Virus record (IMG/VR): IMGVR_UViG_3300032309_001302
Location: 1 to 46,023 of that record
Strand: one strand, 5' to 3'
DNA from: a virus
Length of the DNA: 46,023 bases
The notes under the pieces are model-generated. The model was not told the DNA's origin. It made no database searches and saw only the letters and a program-made list of their open reading frames with translations. This document shows positions 18,101 through 25,111 of the stretch, piece after piece. Numbering within the stretch: the first letter of the stretch is position 1; each line of letters starts with the position of its first letter. The position numbers and the translations under genes were made by a program.

Positions 18101-20239
18101 AGGTATATTATCTGCAATTAAACCCTGTACGATTCCAGGATACTTGCCAACAACCTTTGCAGAAATAATTGCCTCTCCGTTAGATGCCATGATCGGTACA
18201 GAGTCAGAAGTTGGTCCTCCAGGTCCAGCAATTATTCCACCTTCTGCAAACTTTTTAGGAGAGACTCCAGGTCTCATTGCTCCTGGCATACCAAATGCTC
18301 TTTGGGCTACCATTGCTCTTTGATATGCCGTTGTTAAAGTATTTATTGTAGATGCTTCTGATGTAAATGTTTGTTTAAGTCTTTGATGAACTTGATCTAG
18401 TGATGCTGCAACTGCTGAGGCCTCAAGTTGTTCTTTTGTTAAATAATTTGTTTGCTCACCAAGAATCTGTGAAGATGATCCTAACTTTTGAAAACCACCC
18501 CTCATGCCTGCAAATAGTTTAATTATGTTGGCAATAGCATTTGCTACCAAACCAAAACTCATAAGAAGTACTGGCCCTACGCCTGCAATTGCAACTGTAA
18601 AAATAGTTAAAAACTTTTTGCTTCCATCTCCAAGATCGTTAAACTTATCTAAAATTTTTGATGCAAACTCAACAATAGGTGTTAAAGCCTTTAGAAATTG
18701 TTCCCCTACTGGTGCAAGAGTTACCTTAAGATCTTCAATTGATTTTTTAAATTTATAGGTTGTTGTATCTTCAATCTTGGCTAATTCTCGCTCAGATAGG
18801 ATTGCTAACTCTTCTGTGGTTGCTTTTGTAAGTTCTAATACTTTTGATGCCTGGCTACCCTCGGCAACTACGTTTTGGAATAATGTTGATAAACGAGAAA
18901 ATTGGAATTTTCCAAACAGTTGCTCAATTGCTCTTGCACGGTTAAGTGGATCCAAAGTATCTAGTGCTTTTGCAAAATCAACAACTGTTGATTTGACATC
19001 TCCCTTATTTGCTTCAACAATTCCCTTAATGTTAATTCCAAGATCTGCAAGAAAAGCACTGGCCTTGGCAGATGGATTAATTAAAGATGCAAGACCAGAC
19101 TTAAGTGCATTAGCACCTTCTGATGCATTAATTCCACCTTCCTTCATTGCTGTAAGGAAGAACGCAAGATCTTCTACATCTCCACCAAGTTGTTGAATAA
19201 CTGGTCCAGCCTTTGGAATTGCAATAGTTAAATCTTCAATTGATACTACAGTTTGGTTTTCTACTGCGTTAAGAAAGTCAATCTTTTTTGTTAAGTCTTC
19301 TGTAGCAACACCAAAAGCATTTGTAATAGATATTGTTGTTTCTAGTGCTTGTGCTTGTTCAACACCGCCAAGAACTGCAAGACGAGTGGCTTGTGATACT
19401 TGTGCGGTTAAGTCTGCTCCAATTTTACCCATTGCTGCTGCATCTGCTGCCATCTGCATTGTTTCTGCAACTGCAACACCATATTTTGTGTATTCTTTTG
19501 CAAGAGTTTGAATCTGTTTAACCATGTCATCAGTTTGTTGTTTTGTTGTAAACATGTCTCCATAGACACGTCTAAATCTGATAGCCTGTTCTTCCATAGC
19601 CATAAATGTTTTTGCTGCTGCTGATCCTACCATAGCAAGTGGAACAGTAAAGCCAACCATTAACTGACGGCCAGCCCATTGTGTATTCTTACCAAAATTT
19701 AAAAGATTGGTTGATCCCTGTTTTAATAGTTGATTTAAGAGTTGTTGTTTTTGGGCTGCCATGGCTGTTTGTGTGCCAAGGTTTTTCATATCTAAAGAAA
19801 GTGGCCTTACGGCAATTGACTGAAGAGCACCATTGGCTCCTCTACCCATCTTAATATACTGGGTCTGAATATCTTTTACACGTTCTCTTGCTACCTTGTT
19901 TATTGTTTCAAACTCAGACTTAAAAAGTTTGCCAAAAGTTTTTGTGGCTGCGCCTGTGTATCTAAAATATTCTCTTGAGGTTAACTTATTTTTTTCTAGT
20001 GCGTCTGTAAAAGATTCTGTACTTGTTTTAACTGATCGCATTGATGCTTGAAATTTACCAGTAGCATTTATGCTGTTCATCAAGTTCTGTGCTTGATTTG
20101 CTGAAACTGCTGATGCTGCTGCACCAGATTTTGACATCTGTGTATGGAAGGCTGATATTTGGCGTTGTAGAAGTTTTAGACTTGCTAAAGCGTCAGACGT
20201 ATCAATATTTACATTAATATTGGATTGAACATCAGCCAT
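12161..20239 (-). CDS. Tape measure protein
   Basis: A 2692-residue protein, the longest gene in the window. It has an Ala/Gln/Lys-rich helical N-terminus with AMEEQAIRFRRVYGDMF, as in TP901-type tape measures. Three hydrophobic stretches lie near residues 540-577, 1176-1236 and 1418-1463. Two Gly-rich motifs of the 'DTVPAMLTPGEF' kind (DSVPIMASNGEAII near residue 680, and GTDTVPAMLTPGEFIMSKYA near the C-terminus) are typical of phage tape measures. Residues about 2130-2326 form a charged coiled coil. A Cys/Pro-rich insert follows at about 2349-2425. At roughly 1.5 angstroms per residue the tail would be near 400 nm long. GAGGTG lies seven bases before the ATG. Confidence 0.95.
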   Translation of the reverse strand: MADVQSNINVNIDTSDALASLKLLQRQISAFHTQMSKSGAAASAVSANQAQNLMNSINATGKFQASMRSVKTSTESFTDALEKNKLTSREYFRYTGAATKTFGKLFKSEFETINKVARERVKDIQTQYIKMGRGANGALQSIAVRPLSLDMKNLGTQTAMAAQKQQLLNQLLKQGSTNLLNFGKNTQWAGRQLMVGFTVPLAMVGSAAAKTFMAMEEQAIRFRRVYGDMFTTKQQTDDMVKQIQTLAKEYTKYGVAVAETMQMAADAAAMGKIGADLTAQVSQATRLAVLGGVEQAQALETTISITNAFGVATEDLTKKIDFLNAVENQTVVSIEDLTIAIPKAGPVIQQLGGDVEDLAFFLTAMKEGGINASEGANALKSGLASLINPSAKASAFLADLGINIKGIVEANKGDVKSTVVDFAKALDTLDPLNRARAIEQLFGKFQFSRLSTLFQNVVAEGSQASKVLELTKATTEELAILSERELAKIEDTTTYKFKKSIEDLKVTLAPVGEQFLKALTPIVEFASKILDKFNDLGDGSKKFLTIFTVAIAGVGPVLLMSFGLVANAIANIIKLFAGMRGGFQKLGSSSQILGEQTNYLTKEQLEASAVAASLDQVHQRLKQTFTSEASTINTLTTAYQRAMVAQRAFGMPGAMRPGVSPKKFAEGGIIAGPGGPTSDSVPIMASNGEAIISAKVVGKYPGIVQGLIADNIPGYKKAGVIGQSKSVNVGSQSFGLSGGSQGTIRAIQGKIDASLGQVDDLIGQALKNLASETELTVKKFRNEVRKLAQAQGKTVASLGPSFASNSEKRVGGGGAYSAPKSLGSPAEQLRRERGKAAAAAEMAPARASAKAIRQTMEKYGATPAQIKSATQIDRSHTVAVSKEQKGVKTGIKTGMKNPAWSSNVWTPQTGAENNSILESLKKSEKYRKIYQEYLVKTGATETQITSIMSNINKGVALTEEQLSVQGRALRQIAVDAKTNASIEKQTSRNFVMYADAVGQGALAREKVLARQPQKLRDLTIRNQKAIQAIADELPNAAALALQTKSPSRKMRKVGRDAGAGLVLGAQEYVDDARATGQQLGAATVQGTQSMAAASRTALYGTGPVDASQKSLRRQLQAQEKRSALAQKSAYPASVITAGQANSAKKQTLSSRVSSYSQKLKDRRAERKESGTGMGAGGKMMAASGVMMGASMIPGAVGDAAQKLMMPMMALSMIMPLLTSGIGIAVVALGAIAGAIYYFNQSIKKARQAGIDLAQSMTMTSEKLQNLSEITGKVSATEAADRKRQNTLTGASGVQRKFGQNVLGSEFGKTLLGDIKKQSESGQGIQQIGTNISNSLAYAIMQGIITTDQARSISSALGEELKSYEIPAIVSGKLTTLLGPNGENLAKDPLKITLAIQEESMKRQSDFFKTALEASVSKTTFTNVGQVIGGGILAAAGGLTAALAGWTGVGAVAGVGMAAAGANSVRAGVSDQNQRTQVNEKLGSAAIQLGLEQVTMNNGLVDSLNKQYDIKVSMAKTDKEIQDIEKQRAAALETLNAKNAEALNLLIAQRNTFGPDVFTNGINAAVDALYKEGPMKVFANEAKKSLNDIADADFKAMLQIEFASGSLDPITVTKLAKNEEIKSKFKLLVETQGAEDANLLLQLLMKAGVSDMNIPILMDIINKDPKNFDKNMNAIATIANMQQKYGITINLNVNGESKIKEVSEITEKLKATKNSELSKKAFFDLGVTGNMTAKEADELWKTLVGTSSTINKSVVIDFVAAGDKNVLSAYLAAKGIPQLRGRGAAAQKKKYMAIAKADLVGRQGKVIDDKKTIPAATTGTEKAKIDSSPLDDLVKRLRDVRKNQISLTQGWVASSAALKKLFGGKKTIGIFSGIENDLRKIGAGEDLIDLITGMTPEEYAREKGKLFEFDADGNISKLKDSAQSIQDALQSVKLGEFVSDQQKMSVQMGNQVQALKRLRAAGIDGSVALEAVADATFAAAIANKNLDDKQILDIASAWKIATAEKRNYAAIEGLTAEESALDFEVEVLRKLTEVMGQFTQEQISAIIKTDALKKALVGLSSFKPGDAGYEQFLRVLKKTLEKEKIQLQIDATTIEGMQKIFDQGFATAMEQVDVQEKKLTLKFDADTEGLQNQIDAAQDKIDEAQYSIDDKEAALRSIEKQEQKINDKYDERIKALDAVEKANAAISAQQKGQLTLAEALTSGDIAAAAKAAQDMRAQAAADAVTKEREVLEKSRENELSKVTEGGKTRKKLEQEIKDLEDYIFNLEEKDIEPAQEKIRQENVLLREQMKELDKIRRKWETYQQRIDEARVNNDLAKQAIADAEAIVDPLIEAYKNQKVIKPVAPSETPGGCEPGFHDDGTGNCVPDVVDDPGPDPVALTFCPSLGRQVPTSGFPGNCPGASSSGEPNPDPCPTGMRMNAEGKCYRIEAETVAKKKVVVPPAEVVPNKPTLDELRKLDPMWNSSALHRQELDRIAADAKKNLMLFEQNMNVRDVTKNAGSTPGQHLDSLYKQQNAAAIQNAMKPTPGMLAQEKAVKEAAARAAAAKKAQDEANLKKFGGNAAAANAFGNWPIKKSMGGLIPKYFERGGFAGMGGSGALKFTMGSFARGTDTVPAMLTPGEFIMSKYAVDSYGVDTMRKINNGDSISGTVYNNTYTLTVNAKTDANPNDIAQAVMSTIKRVDDRRIRGVSLNGR

Positions 20240-20257
20240 CCATTAACACCTCTTTAT

Positions 20258-20581
20258 TTAGTTATTTACAAGATTGCCAAGCAATGATGCATCAGAAAGT
20301 CTAATGCCTGATGCTTCTTCGACAATCTTATATACTGTTGGAAGATCTAGATTTTCTTCTAGGGCTTCCTTGTCTTCTGCCAATTCTGGCTTGTATTGTT
20401 TCATAGCAATTTGAACGCAGTCAATAAGCAAGTCCATTGACTTTTCATTATCATCTGCTACCTTTGCGATATCTTCAAACTTCTTCATAAATGGACGAAG
20501 TAGTGATATCTTTAGTGGTCTTACCTTGATCTTTGTTCCGTCGATCAAAGTTACTGTTTTTTCTTCAGTGGCGGTTGCCAT
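20258..20581 (-). CDS. Tail assembly chaperone, short paralogue
   Basis: A 107-residue protein directly upstream of the tape measure gene. It shares the chain VTLIDGTKIKVRPLKISLLR ... MDLLIDCVQIAMKQYKPEL ... ENLDLPTVYKIVEEASGIRL with the N-terminal half of the 226-residue protein encoded just before it, so the two are tandem paralogues. This region corresponds to the 'G' part of phage tail assembly chaperones. It has its own extended -10 element (20608-20616) and a strong AAGGAGG (20587-20593), so it is expressed independently. No slippery site joining it to another frame is apparent. Confidence 0.82.
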   Translation of the reverse strand: MATATEEKTVTLIDGTKIKVRPLKISLLRPFMKKFEDIAKVADDNEKSMDLLIDCVQIAMKQYKPELAEDKEALEENLDLPTVYKIVEEASGIRLSDASLLGNLVNN

Positions 20582-20607
20582 TTATTCCTCCTTATAAGGT
20601 TTAGTTA

Positions 20608-20616
20608 ATTATACCA
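20608..20616 (-). promoter_or_regulatory. Extended -10 promoter, TGGTATAAT, with short leader
   Basis: TGGTATAAT on the minus strand lies 26 bases above the ATG at 20581. A start about seven bases below it would give a roughly 20-base leader carrying AAGGAGG at 20587-20593. It probably drives the short chaperone and the tape measure/tail-tip operon. Confidence 0.6.
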
Positions 20617-20636
20617 TAAAACAGGCTTATTTTTTA

Positions 20637-21317
20637 CTAATCATAAACTTCATAGGTAAGCCCATTTCCTATTCCAAAGCCAGCCTTTTCAGCAGTTGGA
20701 CCTTGTAAAGCCAAAATATCATTTCCATCTGTTACTGCTCCCTTGCTAAAAACTCTAGCCTTCATGTCTTCCCATTCATTACCACTGCCAGAGTTTTTAT
20801 CTAAATCTACACCTTGCATAGCAGCAGTAAACTTTTTGTCATTATAATCTAATTCTCTTTTTATTTTAATTGTTGCAGTTAGTTCTGGCATAGATAAAGA
20901 CTTTTCAAGTTCTTCATAGTCTTTCCATATTCCGATAAGAAAAGCCTCAGATTCTAATTTTGCCAAATCTAAAGTTTCCCAAGTTGATCCGCTATCTACT
21001 GCTTGAGATTTTACCGTCTCTTCTGACTTATCATTAATTTTTATTCCTGCTGCTATATCAATAATTTCATAAATTGTGGGCAAGTCTAAATTGTCTTCTA
21101 AGTCATCTATTGTTTTAATTGATGGACAATATTGCTGCATAGTGACTAAAGCACAACTAGCAAGTGTAGATATTGATTCATTATCTGTCTTTGATGATTT
21201 TATATTTTGAAATATTTCTAAAAACTCTCTTAAATATTTTATCTTTAATGGAGCAGCAATAATAGTCCTACCGTCAACTAACGATATTTTTTTAGTCTCA
21301 TATATTTTTGTTGCCAT
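20637..21317 (-). CDS. Tail assembly chaperone, long (G-T like) form
   Basis: A 226-residue protein. The first 110 residues are paralogous to the 107-residue protein downstream (shared LVDGRTIIAAPLKIKYLREF, then NLDLPTIYEIIDIAAGIKIND). The C-terminal half carries a segment (SLSMPELTATIKIKRELD, KFTAAMQGVDLD, NDILALQG, KAGFGIGNGLTYE) that in actinophages follows the frameshift as the 'T' extension. Here it is in frame, so no slippage is needed. The ATG at 21317 is preferred over one at 21347 because the latter falls inside a terminator hairpin. TGGTATACT ends six bases before it, giving a leaderless start. Confidence 0.82.
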   Translation of the reverse strand: MATKIYETKKISLVDGRTIIAAPLKIKYLREFLEIFQNIKSSKTDNESISTLASCALVTMQQYCPSIKTIDDLEDNLDLPTIYEIIDIAAGIKINDKSEETVKSQAVDSGSTWETLDLAKLESEAFLIGIWKDYEELEKSLSMPELTATIKIKRELDYNDKKFTAAMQGVDLDKNSGSGNEWEDMKARVFSKGAVTDGNDILALQGPTAEKAGFGIGNGLTYEVYD

Positions 21318-21323
21318 TATACA

Positions 21324-21332
21324 AGTATACCA
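21324..21332 (-). promoter_or_regulatory. Extended -10 promoter with leaderless spacing, TGGTATACT
   Basis: TATACT at 21324-21329 with an upstream TGG, followed by exactly six bases and the ATG at 21317. It begins right where the U-tract of the preceding terminator ends, so termination and re-initiation are packed into about 50 bases. Confidence 0.65.
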
Positions 21333-21365
21333 AAAAGAAAGGCCCAACCCCGAAGGATTGAGCCT
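21333..21365 (-). terminator. Intrinsic terminator after major tail protein gene
   Basis: On the minus strand 21365-21355 pairs with 21350-21340 in an 11-bp stem (nine Watson-Crick pairs, two G-U) closed by a UUCG tetraloop and followed by UUUCUUUUU. The shape is textbook. It lies 16 bases after the stop of the major tail gene. Confidence 0.9.
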
Positions 21366-21381
21366 CTCATATTAAGTTGTA

Positions 21382-22053
21382 TTATGCTGATAGTGTGCGG
21401 TCTACGATCTTACCGTAAGACGCATTATCGTTTGGAAGAAGACGGAATGAAACCTCAAACATTGTTGCTTCATCACGCTTTGCTGATACTGTTACATTCT
21501 CAATTGAGAGTGCACGGTATGCCACATATACTCTTTCCTTTGGATCTAGAGAAGAACCAGAACCTGGTCCTACTGCTACAAGACCACGCTCTAGAGGTAC
21601 GTCTCCGATATCTCCAGCAGACATCTTAAGAGTTGTTGCTCCTGATGCTGTTGATAGGTCTGAATCATTTCCTGCAATTGCAACTAGAAGATTTTCTAGT
21701 GTTGCTTCTGCAAAAGATGTATTTAGATTAACTGTCATACCCTGCTTGAATAAACGAGCAACGTCGAGAAGTTGATCTACTGCTACATCACCAAAATCTG
21801 GCTGGAAAGCAAGTTCTAAACCATTAGATGTGTATCCAATGTTTGTAAAATTATCTGTCCAGTCTGTTGGTGTTGTGGATGACAACGTATCCTTATAGGA
21901 AGTTGCTGATGATGCAAATGATGGAAGATCTGTTGCTGCTTGAGCGTCAGTAATCTTACCATCAACATCGTATCCGATTGGGCCTGCATCATGTGTAAAT
22001 AGTGCTGCTGCACCTACGATGATGTTACTACTTGAACCACGGCTGTATGCCAT
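21382..22053 (-). CDS. Major tail protein (tail tube subunit)
   Basis: A 223-residue protein rich in Ala, Ser, Thr and Asp with beta-strand alternation, typical of tail tube subunits. Features include GYTSNGLELAFQPDFGDVAVDQLLD, MTVNLNTSFAEATLENLLVA and the C-terminal strand ATMFEVSFRLLPNDNASYG. These follow the actinophage major tail pattern of 'G.....fqp...dv.vdq....' plus a final 'f.v.fr.lP'. It lies between the neck genes and the chaperones, the expected place. GAGGTG lies five bases before the ATG. The gene ends in a strong hairpin terminator, consistent with a highly expressed single-gene message. Confidence 0.88.
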   Translation of the reverse strand: MAYSRGSSSNIIVGAAALFTHDAGPIGYDVDGKITDAQAATDLPSFASSATSYKDTLSSTTPTDWTDNFTNIGYTSNGLELAFQPDFGDVAVDQLLDVARLFKQGMTVNLNTSFAEATLENLLVAIAGNDSDLSTASGATTLKMSAGDIGDVPLERGLVAVGPGSGSSLDPKERVYVAYRALSIENVTVSAKRDEATMFEVSFRLLPNDNASYGKIVDRTLSA

Positions 22054-22101
22054 ATTTTCACCTCTTTCATTTTATTAAAAGGGGGTTGTTTCCTCACCTT
22101 A

Positions 22102-22107
22102 ATTATA
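22102..22107 (-). promoter_or_regulatory. Candidate -10 (TATAAT) for the major tail protein gene
   Basis: The gap 22054-22118 holds CTGTATAAT on the minus strand, about 48 bases above the ATG. The TG lacks the usual one-base spacer to the hexamer. Together with the terminator at 21333-21365 it would define a one-gene transcript for the tail tube protein. Confidence 0.45.
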
Positions 22108-22118
22108 CAGGCCTTTTA

Positions 22119-22637
22119 TTATGCTGGTAATTCTAGAGGATGCCAGTCGTAGTCTATAATTATCTTATTCCCCGCATATGTACGGGCTGTTCCAAAGTCA
22201 ACGATATCCCTTGTTTCCTCTAATTGGTATATCTTAAAGTTATGAAAAAATACAGGCTTAGACTCTAAAGTATCATAGTCCAAGTTTGCCATAGCCCACT
22301 CATTTAGGTCTTTTGCTGAATCGTCAGCATTATCAAGAAGATCACTTACCTGCTGCTGTGTTATTACCATATTCCTCTGTGCATCGTCGCCTACTGAGTA
22401 AAAATAATAAAGAAGTTGTTCACACTTAATATATGGAAATGGACTTCTTCTCATCTTAAACATTCTATCGTATACACCAAAGACCCCACTACTCTGAGGA
22501 AAAGTCTGAGTTAGTGCATCAATCTCTGTTGGTAGTGTTGGGAAAAAATATGTTGTTTTATCTGGAGCAAATGCTTGTCCAATTTTTTCTGCTAAGTAAG
22601 CATTAATAATTGTTGGTGGATGATGAATAAGAGCCAT
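22119..22637 (-). CDS. Putative tail terminator / neck protein
   Basis: A 172-residue protein immediately before the major tail gene. It begins MALIHHPPTIINAYLAEKIG and has PFPYIKCEQLLYYFYSVGDD, then KPVFFHNFKIYQLEETRDIVDFGTAR. The order connector, HK97 gp10-like protein, this protein, tail tube is the standard siphovirus order in which this slot holds the tail terminator that caps the tube. Sequence alone does not prove the role. Its ATG overlaps the preceding stop by one base. Confidence 0.68.
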   Translation of the reverse strand: MALIHHPPTIINAYLAEKIGQAFAPDKTTYFFPTLPTEIDALTQTFPQSSGVFGVYDRMFKMRRSPFPYIKCEQLLYYFYSVGDDAQRNMVITQQQVSDLLDNADDSAKDLNEWAMANLDYDTLESKPVFFHNFKIYQLEETRDIVDFGTARTYAGNKIIIDYDWHPLELPA

Positions 22638-23311
22638 TATGCACCTACCCCTGCATTAGCAATCCATCTATATCCAGTTGACAGTCCCTTTGTTCTTCCC
22701 ATCTTTTTGCCTGCTTGCATATCTTTTTTATAAACATCTGGATTTTCAAGATATTTTGCAACACCGCTTACTCTTAAAAATGCTTGTGAGAAATATCTAT
22801 TAAAGAACATATCAAACACTTTTTCAAATCCACCTTGCACTTCAGTTCCTCCAGGATTGTCTACCTTTACTGGCCCCTGTGTAAACACGGTCTCTCTATT
22901 GTCTTCAAATACTAAAACCTGTGCAACTTTTGGTCTAATTGTTACTGGAATTCCCTGCTCCATAATTCTTGCTTTATCATAAAACGGAGTTCTTGATCCA
23001 TTCTTAATTGATGTTGATTGACTAAATGAAGACTTAAAGGATAAGCCAAGATTGCTAGTTGTATAGGATATATTATATAGTCTTGCACTTGGACTTCCTG
23101 TCTGATTCCATTCATATATGTGATGAAGCATTTCAGGATTAACTCTTGCGTTTGAGTCTATAAACTCTTTCATTACTTCCACTGTTTGCATTCCTAGTGT
23201 TTTTAAAAATACTGTTTTTCCTTTTTCAATTCCCTGCAAAAAGCCAATTGAATAATCAACTATGTTATTCATTTCTTTTTTAAACTGACTAGTATTAAAT
23301 TTAGTTATCAT
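22637..23311 (-). CDS. HK97 gp10-like head-tail connector/neck protein
   Basis: A 224-residue protein. The N-terminal helix (FNTSQFKKEMNNIVDYSIGF) followed by VEVMKEFIDSNARVNPEMLHHIYEW and the C-terminal 'AFLRVSGVAKYLENPD' section fit HK97 gp10-like proteins, which have one long amphipathic helix and sit at the head-tail joint. It overlaps the upstream gene by four bases (ATGA) and the downstream gene by one. The assignment is from length, helix pattern and order in the neck operon. Confidence 0.65.
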   Translation of the reverse strand: MITKFNTSQFKKEMNNIVDYSIGFLQGIEKGKTVFLKTLGMQTVEVMKEFIDSNARVNPEMLHHIYEWNQTGSPSARLYNISYTTSNLGLSFKSSFSQSTSIKNGSRTPFYDKARIMEQGIPVTIRPKVAQVLVFEDNRETVFTQGPVKVDNPGGTEVQGGFEKVFDMFFNRYFSQAFLRVSGVAKYLENPDVYKKDMQAGKKMGRTKGLSTGYRWIANAGVGA

Positions 23312-23757
23312 ACGTCACCTGATTGATTTTCTGATCTTCTTATTACAACTTTATAAGATTCAATATTGCCAAATGGCCCTGTAAAAGGTTCATAAGTTGC
23401 TAGTTCAAATAATGTTCCTTTGCCAGATCTAGGACCTGATGTTTCTATATAGATAAGGTTTCCTTCTTGATCTTTAATATCTGTAATTAATATATTCGTT
23501 AGTGCATTTTTACTGTCTAATAAAGAAATTCTTATATCAGATTTCACTCTTCCAATTAAAATAGAGTTTTGTGTTATATTTACATTTGGCTTTACTTCTT
23601 CTTTAAATGCTGATCCGCCAGAAGAAAAACTACAAGCAAAGACTCTGTCAAGAACCCAGTGTTTTTTTATTGCTCCAAAATCACCCTGTTCAATTATTGG
23701 ATGATAGACAGATGCCTGCATTGGAAACATGAAGTCTGGAGTTTCACAAACTGTCAT
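23308..23757 (-). CDS. Putative head-tail stopper/connector
   Basis: A 149-residue beta-rich protein beginning MTVCETPDFMFPMQASVYHP. It carries strands such as QNSILIGRVKSDIRISLLD and NILITDIKDQEGNLIYIETSG, and ends YKVVIRRSENQ. This resembles head closure (stopper) proteins, which are small beta-barrels encoded between the adaptor and the gp10-like protein. Four-base and one-base overlaps with its neighbours show tight coupling in the connector operon. No catalytic motif. Confidence 0.62.
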   Translation of the reverse strand: MTVCETPDFMFPMQASVYHPIIEQGDFGAIKKHWVLDRVFACSFSSGGSAFKEEVKPNVNITQNSILIGRVKSDIRISLLDSKNALTNILITDIKDQEGNLIYIETSGPRSGKGTLFELATYEPFTGPFGNIESYKVVIRRSENQSGDV

Positions 23758-24653
23758 TACAATACCCCAAGTTTTGTAATAGACTTAGCATACTTTGAAA
23801 GTATCTTGTCTACAATTATGTTTCCTGTTCCTTCGAAAAGACCCTTATCAAACTGAATTCTGTATTGATCTGTGTTGTAAGAAGAAATAAATCTCTTGTA
23901 ATAATCTAACTTTCCACACTCTAAATCGTGCACCAAAATTTCTGTTGCTCTAATAATATCTGATGGGACGGTTGTATAGCCATACTCAACTGTAACCAAG
24001 TAGTCCCATCCTCTTCCAAAACCTCTATAAACAAATTGTGGATCAAGTGAATCTGATGCTGCTGCTGGAATAACTAATGGAGCAGATTCAGCACGGTTAA
24101 TATTATCTACAGACTTTTCAACAATTGCTGTTTTGTCTGATGTTACCTCATACTGTCTATCTTCAACTAATATGTTGTTTTCATGAACTGATAAAACTTT
24201 TTTTACATTATCCCAGATTGGCAAAAAGTCTGATCCGCTTCCTTCAAAATGTAAAACTTTTTTCTTGTAATAAAATCCTTCTGGGATTACTGAGTCAATA
24301 ATTGCTCTTGCAATTTCCTCATTTAATGCATATGCTGCTTTGTCTGATGCTGTTGTTGCTTTTGTTGATGGGTCAACATATGGTCTTACAATTTCATATG
24401 TTTCATCTTTAAGTATTGATTCGCTAACTGTTCCAAGATCCTTTATAATTTCAACTCTGTAAGATGAGTCATACTTTCCTGGCAAAGATATTTCTAGAAT
24501 ATCTGCTGTTGCTGAATCTATAAATTCTAATGTTGATATTGAAAGATCCGCCATATCTGTTATGGTAACAGTTATATCTGATGATATTATTCCCGCAGGA
24601 ACTACAAAATTAACAGATATGTCTGCATATGGCGAAACTCTCAATATCTCCAT
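23757..24653 (-). CDS. Putative head-tail adaptor protein
   Basis: A 298-residue protein directly after the small head protein. The N-terminal 90 residues are beta-rich (VNFVVPAGIISSDITVTITD), an unusual extra domain. The remainder has helices NEEIARAIIDSVIPEGFY and VPSDIIRATEILVHDLECGKL followed by YNTDQYRIQFDKGLFEGTGN. The latter part looks like the adaptor (HK97 gp6-like) fold: helices, then a loop ending with 'G...id.iL..y'. It would bind the portal ring. It ends sharing one base with the next connector gene. Confidence 0.68.
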   Translation of the reverse strand: MEILRVSPYADISVNFVVPAGIISSDITVTITDMADLSISTLEFIDSATADILEISLPGKYDSSYRVEIIKDLGTVSESILKDETYEIVRPYVDPSTKATTASDKAAYALNEEIARAIIDSVIPEGFYYKKKVLHFEGSGSDFLPIWDNVKKVLSVHENNILVEDRQYEVTSDKTAIVEKSVDNINRAESAPLVIPAAASDSLDPQFVYRGFGRGWDYLVTVEYGYTTVPSDIIRATEILVHDLECGKLDYYKRFISSYNTDQYRIQFDKGLFEGTGNIIVDKILSKYAKSITKLGVL

Positions 24654-24659
24654 CTTTAA

Positions 24660-25076
24660 TTATCCAAAAGCCTTCTGTACTTCTTCTGGTGTGGCAATGC
24701 GAACATGCCCACGAGTTAGCCACTTATCTGCTTGTGTCTTTGTAACAATATTGTATCCCTTAGCAATTGCACCAACCTCTTCCCAACGAACGCTCTTTGT
24801 TGAGTGAAGTGCTACCTTATCTGAAAGGTTTACATCTGTGTTAATTGTCTTGCTTGGTCCGTCTGCTGCCATTGATCCAATAGCACCTGTCTCTGTAAAT
24901 CCTAACGCCTGAACTGGCTCTTCTGCTGCAGGTGCTTCTACTACTACCTCAACTGGTGCTTCTTCTGGTGCTTCAAAAACTGGCTCTGCTGGTGCCTCTA
25001 CCACTGGGGCTTCGACATGGGCTTGCTCTTCTGTATTTTCTACTGAAAACGGATTGTTATAATCATTATTTTCCAT
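24660..25076 (-). CDS. Small head-associated protein with Ala/Pro/Glu-rich N-terminus
   Basis: A 138-residue protein right after the major capsid gene. Residues 15-60 form a repetitive acidic tract (EAPVVEAPAEPVFEAPEEAP). The C-terminal 45 residues are a compact domain with VRWEEVGAIAKGYNIVTKTQ and ending RIATPEEVQKAFG. Similar small domains follow the capsid gene in many actinophages. It may be a head decoration or assembly protein. A TGATATAAT element at 25095-25103 and AAGGAGG give it its own promoter and start. Confidence 0.72.
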   Translation of the reverse strand: MENNDYNNPFSVENTEEQAHVEAPVVEAPAEPVFEAPEEAPVEVVVEAPAAEEPVQALGFTETGAIGSMAADGPSKTINTDVNLSDKVALHSTKSVRWEEVGAIAKGYNIVTKTQADKWLTRGHVRIATPEEVQKAFG

Positions 25077-25094
25077 TGTATCCTCCTTGTTTGT

Positions 25095-25103
25095 ATTATA
25101 TCA
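25095..25103 (-). promoter_or_regulatory. Extended -10 promoter, TGATATAAT
   Basis: TGATATAAT on the minus strand, 18 bases above the ATG at 25076 and followed by an AAGGAGG site. It lies directly after the hairpin that follows the capsid gene, so it could re-start transcription of the connector operon. Confidence 0.55.
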
Positions 25104-25111
25104 TTAAAGTA

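Noticed and set aside
17532-18323. A 263-codon open frame on the plus strand
   Set aside because: It is antisense to the tape measure gene, has no start signal, and arises from the Ala/Gly/Gln-rich codon pattern of that gene; the encoded protein has no recognisable domain.
20582-21317. Programmed -1 frameshift between the chaperone genes
   Set aside because: The long chaperone already contains both parts in one frame and the genes have separate starts and promoters; I see no slippery heptamer at its end.
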